Both the position numbers and the translations under genes were made by a program. Shown here piece by piece: positions 38,501 through 50,500 of a stretch of DNA of 64,000 nucleotides; the stretch's first letter is position 1; the number at the start of each line of letters is the position of its first letter. The notes beneath the pieces are model-generated. The model saw nothing but the letters and a program-made list of their open reading frames with translations, was not told where the DNA came from and did no database searches. The DNA lies in the NCBI GenBank assembly GCA_014871385.1, contig CM026433.1, positions 8,083,930 through 8,147,929 on the forward strand, in the 5' to 3' direction. The stretch is from Ceratodon purpureus. Lineage: Eukaryota > Streptophyta > Bryopsida > Pseudoditrichales > Ditrichaceae.

Positions 38501-41500
38501 ACCTACTCACTGTTCACTTTTTTCTAAGCTCACATATTGTTTTTGTAATGCATGTTTTACAATTTTGTCAATTTTATACCTTCTTATAGAAAATAATTTG
38601 CATGAAGGTCTAAAAAGCGTTTTGAGTCCCTAAACTTTTGCATGAGCATACCTAACCTAGTTAGCTACATGAAAATTATATGACCAAAATGTTTGAGGTA
38701 ACAATCTTCAAGTCTCCCTTTGCACCGTGGAAGCAATGCCTCTCAAGCAATGCCAAAAAAAACTTTTGCACAAACTTTGAATGTTACGATCTTAAAAACG
38801 ATAATCATCCAACGGCCAGTTTTTAGAACTAGAACTACAAATAGGCTTAGATTCAAGATCTTACAGTTGAAAGTCTTTAAAAAACATTTAAAAAAAATTA
38901 CACCCTTGGAAGTGCATAGAGGTTAAAAATCGCAGTTTTGAGGTTTCAAGCTTCCAAAAACACAAGGAAAGTTAGGGATTAACAATATATTTGAATTAAA
39001 ATATATATATATATATATATATATAAATGAATAGTATTTTATTCATATTACTAGCTTATTATACATTTAAACTATGTCCAAAGGTTCGAGGAGATTTAAG
39101 CAATATGGAAAGGTTAACTATAGGAGCTCTTGTAACTATTGATGTCCATGCTCGAGATGTTGTAACATTATTGGTAGAATTGGGAATTGATAGTAAACAA
39201 GATTTTGATTGGCTAAGCCAACTGAGATATGCACTAGAAGATGGAAATGTATGTATTAAATTATCAAAACACATATAATTCATTTTTGATACTATTTGAA
39301 GTTATAACTATATAAAAATATAAAAATAAAATCAATTAAAAATGAAAGACTTTCTAAATTATTGTGTTATTATTCATTATTATAAGATCTAATATTCGAG
39401 AGTATTTTAAAATAAATAAATAACATTCATCATACTATTTATTAATTAATATTAAAAAACAAAAGTACATAGATTTCTGAATTATTTTATTTTATTACTA
39501 ATTGCAGTGTTTAGTCAAAATGGTTAACGCATGCCGAAATTATGGATATGAATATTTGGGTAACAGTAACCGTCTTGTCATTACACCTTTGACCGATCGA
39601 TGTTATCGCACATTGATGGGAGCATTGCATTTGAATCTTGGAGGAGCTCCAGAAGGGCCTGCTGGTACCGGAAAAACAGAGACAACAAAAGATCTTGCAA
39701 AGGTGATATAGTACCAAAAAAATACGCACAATATGAGATATTAGCACTTTTTATTCATATAAATTTTACTAAAATGTTCATTAAATTCCCAAATCTTTCT
39801 TCAATACTCCACTTTCAATCAAATTCTTGAACATGACAACACAGTCTATGTAGAACTCTTAATAACCTTCACAAAATAACCAATAATAATAAATAAAATA
39901 ACCATTTAGAAAGGTATTTAAAAATGATTATGAACAGATAAAATTGGAAATGGGATCTATAGATGGAGCCACACCACCAATATTGTTTTTGCTTCGTTAC
40001 TTAGGGCCACATGGATTCAAGCACAATCAATCTAATGTTTTCTTTATTGTTTTTCCTTCTAGAACATTGCTTGTACTAGAGAATATCATTTGTAATCATG
40101 ATGTATGTTATTTTATGTATTTAATTTATTTTAATAAATGAAATTAGATATTTTATTTTAAAAAATCGAGTTTATTCATAAATGATTTTCATATAATAGT
40201 TTTTGAAGACATTTCAAATACCATGGTCATATTTTTAAATGTCAAACATATAATTCAATGTTAATTCATGTATTTTTGAACGTTTAAAAATAAATAAAAA
40301 TCAATAGGTTATTTAGTCAAAAGTTTCTAAAATATATATTAATTATTTCATAGACAACTCACGTCTTTTTTCATAAAATAGGCTTTGGCAATGCAATGTG
40401 TTGTATTCAATTGCTCCGATGGTTTGGACTATTTAGCAATGGGAAAATTCTTCAAAGGTTTAGCTGCATCGGGCGCATGGGCTTGCTTTGATGAATTCAA
40501 TCGAATTGATGTTGAAGTCTTATCTGTTATTGCACAACAAATTTTAACCATTCAAAGAGCAATCATGGACAATGTTTCACATTTTATGTTTGAAGGAACA
40601 TACTTACCACTAATACCAACATGTACAAGTTTCATTACCATGAATCCCGGTTATGCGGGACGAGCCGAACTTCCAGATAATTTGAAGGCTTTGTTTCGAA
40701 CAGTGGCAATGATGGTTCCTAATTATGCTATGATTGGGTAAAAAATAACATGGGTTATATTTTAAAATAAGTTTTTGACAAAAACATTGATATTTAGCAA
40801 GTATAATATGCCAAGATAGCATGACTTGGATTCTATGTTTTTTCCTTATAATTTGAGTTTTATTTTTTAAATAAATTTAAGGCTCATCAAACTAAAGGGA
40901 TTTATCTATAAGAGGTTTATCTATTAGAGTCAATATTATATACAAAGACCTTGGTGGTTTCTTAATTCAAAGAAATCTAGTTTATTTATTTTTTTATTTT
41001 TTTTGACCGCATGATAAATATCTTTAAATTCATAAAACTACTGAGCTCATTTGTACCCAAAAACGACTCTGGTAGAAAATCTACCAAATTCTTTTTATTT
41101 ATATTGTTATTTAGAGAGAATAAAATTCATGGTGATTTTGCTGAATTTAGAATAGCTCTATTGTAAATGATACATAATTTTCAAAATGTTATAGTTTCAA
41201 CTATATTAAAATTTAATAAAAATTAAACACTTGTTTTGTATAATTCCAGAGAAATTACATTATATTCTTTTGGATATTTAGAAGCTCGAGACATGGCTAG
41301 AAAGTTAGTAGCTACTTATCGACTTTGTAGTGAACAATTATCATCACAGGTATTGAATAATTAAGATTAATAATGATAAATTTTTTAATACTTGTTATAT
41401 CTGGTTGATTAATATATAAATTTTATAGAATTTAAACACCATTTTTTTTTTTTTAATCAGAAAAACCTTGCAACTTCCCAAGATTTTAATGAAAATTTGT

Positions 41501-44500
41501 ATATAAAATCATTGATTTGAGAAAAAATATTAATATTCTAATTTTTGTACAAAATAGGATCATTATGATTATGGTATGCGAGCTGTGATTGCTGTTTTAC
41601 GTGCAGCTGGTAATTTGAAAAGAAGATATAGGGATGATGATGAATCAATATTAGTTTTACGTGCTATACGAGATGTAAATTTACCAAAATTTTTGTCTCA
41701 TGATATCCCCATGTTTGAGGGTATCATGTCAGATTTATTTCCTGGAGTGGTATGGCTAAAATCTTCTATACACATTTATCTTAATTATTTTTCAAAATTT
41801 TAAAATAACCTTGTAATTACCTTTTAAAAACGCTTCATTTTCTAATGCAAAGATTTTGTTTTAAATAATTTATTTTCTTTCAACAAATTTTGAATTCGTA
41901 AACATGTATTGAACTTTCAAAGAAATGTTGGTTTTTTGAAATGGCAGAAACTACCGCCACCGGATTACGTTAATATATTGATTATGATTAATCGTAACTG
42001 CATAAAATTCAATTACCAAAATGGTGAAGTGTTCCTTAGAAAGATTCTTGAATTATATGAGATGATAATTGTGCGCCATGGCCTTATGTTAGTGGGATAT
42101 TCATATGGAGCTAAAACTGCTGCATATAAAGTTCTTGCAGATGCCTTAACTGATTTGTTTCACGAGGGTTTAAATGATGAAAATATAACTAGGTATATAA
42201 TTTAAAAATATTATTGTTGTTTCAGACTAAATGTCAACTGTTTAATATTACACGTAAATTTCTTTGGGGTTCAAGCAATTCCCTATTATAGTTTCCCGGT
42301 TAAGGAATTCAAGCCCCCTCACGTCTAGTAAATGAGTGTTGGGAAACCTCCGGGGTTTTTTCATGAAATACCTCCCACACTCAAAAGCCCCCACGTAGGA
42401 AAACTTGGGCAGCATGGGCAGCATGGTGTGAGCACCGGGGTTACGAGAGAAGAGCCCTTGCCTATCAAAGCTCACAAACTAGGACGTTGCCCTTTCGCTC
42501 ATGACGGGCTTCGCCCTCGCCCTTTGCCTCGGGCGCTCTCCCTGCCCGTGAGCCCCTCCGAAGATGGGCTCTTCCTTTACAAAATGATGATTTAATTTAT
42601 AAATCATCTTCTCAAAACAAGATTATTATTTGATTGCATCTACTTTAAATTCATATGATAAAATCAAATAAATTTTAGTATTTTCATACAATTACCATGA
42701 TATAAATTTGTATAAAAAAAAAAAATAAAAAAAATGTTGAAATTTTATTGAATAGCTAAATGGATCAGATATGATATTTTGAATCCAAAGTCAGTAACAA
42801 TGGGGCAATTATATGGTCAATTTGATCCGGTATCGCATGAATGGACGGATGGAATTCTTGCAGTAACATTCAGAGACATGTCTGTTGATACTAGTCCGCA
42901 GCGTCAATGGCTTCTATTTGATGGACCTGTAGATGCCATTTGGATTGAAAATATGAACACAGTTAATACACAATATCATATTTATCAAAATTGTAAAAGA
43001 CCATGATAATTTGTAATCAAAATAAGCTATTTTGTATACTTGATGTGAGTTAAGAATTTGAAGTTTTTTTTTAATATAATTTAAGAAAAACTAAATTTGT
43101 CAAATATGGGTATATTGTATTGTTTAGGTTTTGGACGACAACAAGAAACTTTGCCTCATGAGTGGAGAAATTATTCAAATGACTAGCCGTATGAATTTAA
43201 TATTTGAAGTAAGAGAAAAAATTATCTACATATGTGTGTACATGATATATATATTATATATAAGTATATGTTCAGAAAATAATACAAAATTGTAAAAATT
43301 TAAATTATAATTGACCAATCAAGTCAAATCAAATATAAATAATCCTAAATTTTGATATATAATTGTATATCTATCTGTGATATTTAGCAATTGGATTCTT
43401 ATTAATACAAAAAAACATATCAATTTGATTCTAATTGTCTGAATATTTATAAAGAAAGTAGATTCATACATATCCACAATTTAGAAATTAATTGCTAAGT
43501 TAGAAAAAATCTTTGATATCTTTAAATAAATATTAAAAATTCATTTTTTGATCAATAATAATACATGAAAAAATATTTCCATGTAATACAGTCAGTTTAA
43601 AATTTATAAAAAAAACATATAAAATAATATACATTAAAACAGTAGTATATCACTGCAGGTACAAGATTTAGCAGCTGCCTCACCTGCTACTGTGTCTAGA
43701 TGTGGTATGATATATGTTGAACCAGTTGCAATGGGATGGCGTTGTATTTTCATATCATGGTTACAAGACCTACCAGAGTTACTTCAAGACCCATACCGTA
43801 CTCAAATCCAGAAATTAGGCGAGTGGTTACTGCCTCCAACATTGCGTTGCGTACAAAAGAATTGCAAAATGACCATTGCTATGCAGGTATTTGGTAATGC
43901 ATTGCTTTCATGTAAAAATACGGAACTTGTTTGTGACATATGTTCTTTACATAACTTTAGTTTTGTATGTTTAATTAAAGACATAGTATTTTTCATTTGC
44001 AATTTAATTAATTTAAAATATAAATAATGACTTTTTTTGTAATTAAAAGTAGAAGTATGTTGAATTTTGAATAATATAAATTTTGGTTGTCACATTATAG
44101 GAACAAAATATGATTGTGAGTCTTCTTCGGTTGATGTTGTCACTCTTTGAACCAGAATTAACTGATAGTAAGTTGTTTTACAAATATACGATTGGATAAA
44201 TGAATGATATATGAAATGTAATACATGAAATGTGATATATGAATTATTACAAGATGAATTAATATTTTTGTTTACTATGAGCAGAAGCAAAAGCAGAATT
44301 GTACGACGACAAAACAAAAATTGCATGGGTTGATTGCATATTTTTGTTTTCCTTGGTTTGGACAATAGGAGCATGTACAGAAACAGCTGAACGTCCAAAG
44401 TTTGATAATCTATTAAAAAAAATGTTGGTGAGTGATTATGTTTTAGAGCATTGTTTCATTTCAAAATAATGTGTGAAATTTTCATCCGCTTATTATACCA

Positions 44501-47500
44501 TTTCCATACAACTTAGAATCATCAATAAAGTTCATTTTTAATATGTTATCAACTATTCTAAAACATTCTATCATGATGATGCTATTTTATTTTACCCTAC
44601 TTTTTTTGATAATATCTTCATCAGATGTCTTGAATGATAAAAACTAAAATAAAACAAAAATAAAAGTTTAAAAAATATACCCAATATACATGTTAATGAT
44701 TAATCTTTTTTTTTTTTTTTTTTTCATATTCAGTATCATACAAAATATTTCAAATAAATATTACACAAAAAATACAGAATATTTAAAATTATCAAAAAGC
44801 TATAATTATTTATTGGAAAGTGTGATTTTCTTTTAATTATTGAAAAAACTATAGTTTTTTTACTGTAGGCAAATATGCCACCACCAGAATATGCACAATG
44901 GATTGAAACAAATGCAAGAAAAGTGTCTGCTCCATTTCCTGATGGAAAATCAGTGTATGATACAATGTTTAGTAAAATGAAAGGAAAGTGGGGCTTATGG
45001 ACAGACTTAGTTGATGACACTATGGTACCATTTGACTCCAATTTTGAAAGAATTATTGTACAAACAGCTGACTCAGCAAAGTATACCTTCTTAATGGATA
45101 TTCTTATCAACCACAATTTGCCAATATTGTTTGTGGGTCCCACTGGAACTGGAAAAAGTGTTTATGTGAAACAATATTTAATGAGATTGGATGCGGAAAA
45201 GTATGTGTTTCTAGTAAATAGCACTAATAATCATTTATATTTCAATATTTGATATTTTATATTACAATTAATATGAAATTGAATAAATTCAAATATTTTG
45301 ATATTGATTATGTTCTAAGTAACAATAGGTGTATATTTTTGTTTAGTTGAAATTCATTGATAGATTAAACTTTAGGTGGCAATCGGTTTTTTTCAACTTT
45401 TCCGCCCAAACAAGTGCAAATCAAACTCAAGATATTATTGATGGTAAATTGATAAAAAGAAAACCTGGAATATTTGGACCGCAGAAGGGTAAACAATGTG
45501 TCATTTTTGTGGATGATCTAAGTATGCCTGCCATAGAAAAATATGGTGCTCAACCACCTATTGAACTTCTTCGCCAATGGATGGATCATAGAGGATGGTA
45601 AATATATCTAAGGATTGAACTAAAAAAAATACAATATAAAAATACAAATAATAATATCATGATGTAGTTATCTAATTTATTTTTTTCAAATTATCTAGGT
45701 ATGATCGATATGAACTTGCATTTCGTAGCATTATTGATGTGCAATTCGTCTCAGCTATGGCTCCACCTGGAGGAGGAAGAAACTCAGTTACAAATCGTTA
45801 TTTACGACATTTTAGTGTAGTTTGTGTAAACGCATTTTCAGATATTACTATGAACAGGTTTCTTTCCTATATGCTTAAATATATATTTTTTGATTAATAT
45901 TTTATTTTTTTCTATATAAACTAGCATTAATAATAGCATAAAAGTAACATAATTTTAATAAAATAATCATAATTTTGTCCAACAGAATATTTTTATATCT
46001 TGTTGATTTTTGGATGAAACGAGCTCGTTATAGTCCATCAATCACAAAATTACGAACAGCAATGGTGACGGCGACTATTGAAATTTTTCAAACAGTTCAA
46101 GCAGAATTGCTACCAACACCTGAAAAATCACATTACACTTATAACCTACGTGACATTGGAAAGGTTTGGTTTTATTTGATACAATGGGTTCTTCTATATT
46201 TTGATATTTAGAAAAACTGCAAAAGTATTTTTCCTTTTGAATATACAGATCTTCTGGAAAGGATTATTAAAAAATCATGACATTCTACAAAAAATAATAA
46301 AATAATAAAAACTAAAAATAAAGATACAGTTAACAAGAAAACTTAGTATTTGGGTTTTTAAGTGGACAATTAAAAATTGCATAATCTAATTAAATATATA
46401 TAAATAATGATATGCGATTTAGAAATTTTATACATCCATTAAAAATTAATATTTATAACTTTATCTAATTTTTGAATAGATTTTCTTGGGATTACAATAT
46501 GCACCCGTTGAACTTGGAGATGATTCTTATAAAGTTATTCGGTTATGGGCAAATGAATGTTTACGAGTATTTTATGACCGTTTAATTAATGATTTTGATC
46601 GGATTTGGTTTTGTAATTTAGTTGGTGATATGATTGAAAAACATTTTAAAGAACGTTTTGCAAAGGTTTATGCCAATTTTATACATTCAGAGGTTAAACG
46701 AACTGAAATCACGCCAACACTACTTCAATATTACATGGCAGGAGACTTCATGGTTCCCGGGGCGGAACCAAGTATTGTAAGAATTAGATTGTTCGTAACT
46801 TTTATTTCAAAATCAAAATTGTCATTGATTATAAATTTAATGCATATTTTTTCTAATCTACTTAAGTAAATGGTTGAACCTTACATTTTCAAATAAAATA
46901 ATTTTATTTCAATTCGAGTGTATAGTTTTGACTCAATTTCAAAGTTACAATAGAAGTATCAAAGAAAATAATATTATATTCTTCTTTTTATATAAAATAA
47001 AAATAGAGTTTTCTTTTGGATTTCTTGGCTTAAAACATGGTAACTATAAATATTACAGACAACTAAGTTCTCTTGTATCTAAAGATAATAATTTAACAAA
47101 TCTAAATTAATAATTAATAAGTGCATTATTAGGCACAATCCTAGTATGGGGGGCTCCCCGTGATTCAATAATGGACCCTACACAAATAATGGGTGGTGAG
47201 TGACTAAAAAGAGATTAGTGAGACTTGAGACTTGAGTACAAATAATGGGTGGTGAGTGACTAAAAAGAGATTAGTGAGACTTGAGACTTGAGTACAAATA
47301 ATGGGTGGTGAGTGACTAAATCTGAAATAGAGGAAAACACACCCAAATAGCGGGTTCTCTCACCCGGGGCCCCCCATACTACGATTGTGCCTAATAATGC
47401 ACTTATTTAATCAAAATGTGGTATTAGTCAATGTTTATGTGTATTTATAATTTAAGTTGATGAGGATAAAATCCAAAATATGTATTGACTATAAATTTGG

Positions 47501-50500
47501 GCTTCAACTTTACAGTATGATGAGATTCCTGATGAACACCAATTATTAAAGATTATGCAAGGATATTTGGAAGATTACAATGAAATGACAAACAACCCTA
47601 TGAATTTGGTGTTATTCCAGTTTGCAATTCAACATGTAGCCCGTATTTGTCGTGTTATTAAACAACCACAAGGAAATGTGTTATTAGTCGGCGTAGGTGG
47701 TAGCGGTCGTCAAAGTCTTGCAAGACTAGGAGCATTTATTCAACAATTTGAGATTTATCAAGTTAAAAAACTAATAACTCACGATATAAATCATTTCAAA
47801 ATAATATAAAACTTTGATATTAAAACAAAATGGATATGTGTAGTACTCAACTATGATAATACATCAAAAAATGTATAGGATTATAAACCTTTATAATTAT
47901 ATAGGATTATAAATCTTTATAAATATATAGGACTATGTTTCTTCATAAACATTTCTAAATTTTTGCTGCAAATTTTGCACAATTAGGTAGAAATCTCAAA
48001 GAATTTTGGAATGCCAGAATGGAGAGAAAGTATTGGAATCATGCTTAGAAAAGCTGGAGAGTTAGACAAAAAAACAATGTTTTTATTTGTTGATACTCAA
48101 ATTAAAATGGAGGGTTTTGTTGAAGATGTGAATTCACTTCTTAATACAGGAGAGGTAATTTGATTTTTTAGGATGAAGGTATATAACATGTGGTGTAGTC
48201 AATATGTAATGCAATGAACTTTCAAATCTTCCTCAAATTTCAAAATGGTTTGTTGTCATTGCTTAATAATAATTATCTAATTCTAAAAAATATCATTAGG
48301 TTCCAAATTTATATGATGGTGGCGATTTAGGAGCAATTTGTGAAGGAGTACGTCCACGAGCAAAAAGAGTTAAACGTGATGGCTCAAGAATGGAACTTTT
48401 TGCATTTTTTGTTGATGAATGTGCTAAAAATCTCCGAATTGCTTTGGTATGAACATTAATGTGTATCAGTTTAGTAATCCACATAAAATCATACAACATA
48501 GACATCCATTTATTGTATGGATGATGCAAACTTTAGTTATAATAAAATACGTTAGCATGCACTTTGTAGGTCCTGGTGGCATACTTAGTATCACTATCCC
48601 CAACAGACACTTCATTCACGCGGGCCTTCGGCCCGAGTTACTCTCTCTCTAATAAAATACACTCGTATTTTAAACGCATCATACAAATACATAATTGAAT
48701 TTTTTTATTTTTTTTATTGTGAGTACATATATGAACCATACATGAATTCTTCCATATCGTTCTTCTAATATTTCTATTATAAAAACTTTAGGCATTTAGC
48801 CCCATTGGAGATGCTTTCAGAGATCGTCTACGAAAGTTTCCTTCATTGGTGAATTGTACTACAATTGATTGGTTTAGTGCATGGCCAAGCTCGGTAATTT
48901 CTGATTTTTGGAATTTTATTTATTTATTTAAAAATTCTTGAATATCTTCATTGATGTTATGGTGTTTTCTTTTTACCATATAAAAATTAAATTGTAATAT
49001 TGTAAATCATTTTTTATGTAATATAGGCGCTTAAGTCTGTTGCAACACGATTTTTAGCTGAAGTAAATGTTGAAAAAAAACTTATCCGCGAACTTGTTGA
49101 AATGACAGTGTTTTTCCACACATCTGTTCAGGTAATATTTTTTCTAAAAAAAATCTAGTAATTTGACCATGCAAATATCTGGTTCTGAAGTTATGACCAT
49201 CAACACTATATACTAAAAATTTCTTTTAAAATCCAGGATTTGGCCATCGAATATTTTAAACTAGCACGACGATATTGCTATGTTACGCCTACAAGCTTTC
49301 TTGAGCTTATATCTTCCTTTAAGATTTTATTGGAACAAAAACAAATTGAAACAACAAACTTTAAGAAAAGGTGATTCATTTCCAATGCAAAATATTAACA
49401 CTTGTTTTCATTTTTTTTTGTGACTTTACTTTTAAAGATAAAAAACTAAATAAGTTATTCTAAAATAAGAAAAAAATCAAAGAAATTTATGTGGTTTTAA
49501 ATAATTTCCGTTCATTAAATCATTTTTAAATACAATTATAAAAAAATCAAGAAATTAAAATTAAAAAAACAAATCTGCTTCATATATAAAAAATAATTCA
49601 ATTCTTACTTTTGAACTTTGAAGATTTTCATGGTTTGGTGCACTAATTGAAAACCTGTTGAACTTGGTAAACTAATATAAATGACTAGCAAAAGTAATGT
49701 ACCAAAATTTGAAATTGAGATTAATTAACAAAATTGAACTTAGAGTTTTTTTAATATCATAATATTTTGATCTTGTCCAAAAATTGACAAAGTGTCTGAA
49801 AAAACATGATGAGTACATAAAAATAAGTTGCTGATAACAACCTTAACAATATCAAAATTTTATTCAAAACCTTATCATACTATAGCACTAGTAAAACATT
49901 TTTAACAATGAAAATATGTTCATTTGAATTATAGAATCATTAACATTTTGCTTTGAATGATCTTTCAACTTCAATAAAAATATGTATTATTTGAAAATAA
50001 AACAATAATTTATAAATTGTAGATCTTCCAAAGAAGCTCCAAACAACATATTTTATACCACTAACAACTTTGAATACTTTTGTAGAAAAATTGAGTAATC
50101 TTGAGACATGCTGAATATAAAAAATATAATCTAACCTTCAAGTTCTAAGAATCAAACCTACAAAGGTTAAATTTTCAAAATCAAAAAATAATAGTTTACA
50201 TTTGTTCTGTTAATAAAACATACCTTTATTATTCATTATTTTTTAATAGGTATGAAATGGGTCTCATGAAGCTTGAACAATCCGCGAATGATGTGAATGC
50301 AATGTCACTTGAGCTTGAAGCCCTTCAACCAATGCTGCAAAAGTCATCAAATGAAGTCATGGATCTTCTTAAGGTTTGATATCTTTTTATATTATTTAAA
50401 CATATGAAACAAAGATACATTTGAGTTCCATCAAATAACATTATGCCGAGGTTTTATAATCAATGTTCACATATAAGGTAAATAATTGTAAATAGGACCA

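Larger units (their letters stand above)
35826..39248 (+). other. Dynein linker (exons 15-20)
   Basis: Exons 35826-35939, 36332-36490, 36748-36939, 37115-37486, 37685-37888, 39084-39248. This is the mechanical linker that swings during the power stroke. Family signatures include [19 protein letters not shown] in exon 17, [12 protein letters not shown] in exon 18, and [15 protein letters not shown] in exon 19. Intron 19 is enlarged to 1195 bp by a 938-bp TTAA element. Confidence 0.9.

Noticed and set aside
39944-40141. Possible extra dynein exon between exons 21 and 22
   Set aside because: AAA1 reads continuously from KDLAK to [14 protein letters not shown] as in other dyneins; including this segment would disrupt a conserved core.
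42751-42768. AATAG at 42750-42754 as acceptor of dynein exon 26
   Set aside because: Joining exon 25 there gives an immediate in-frame stop; the ATCAG acceptor at 42768 restores the conserved RYDILNPKS reading.
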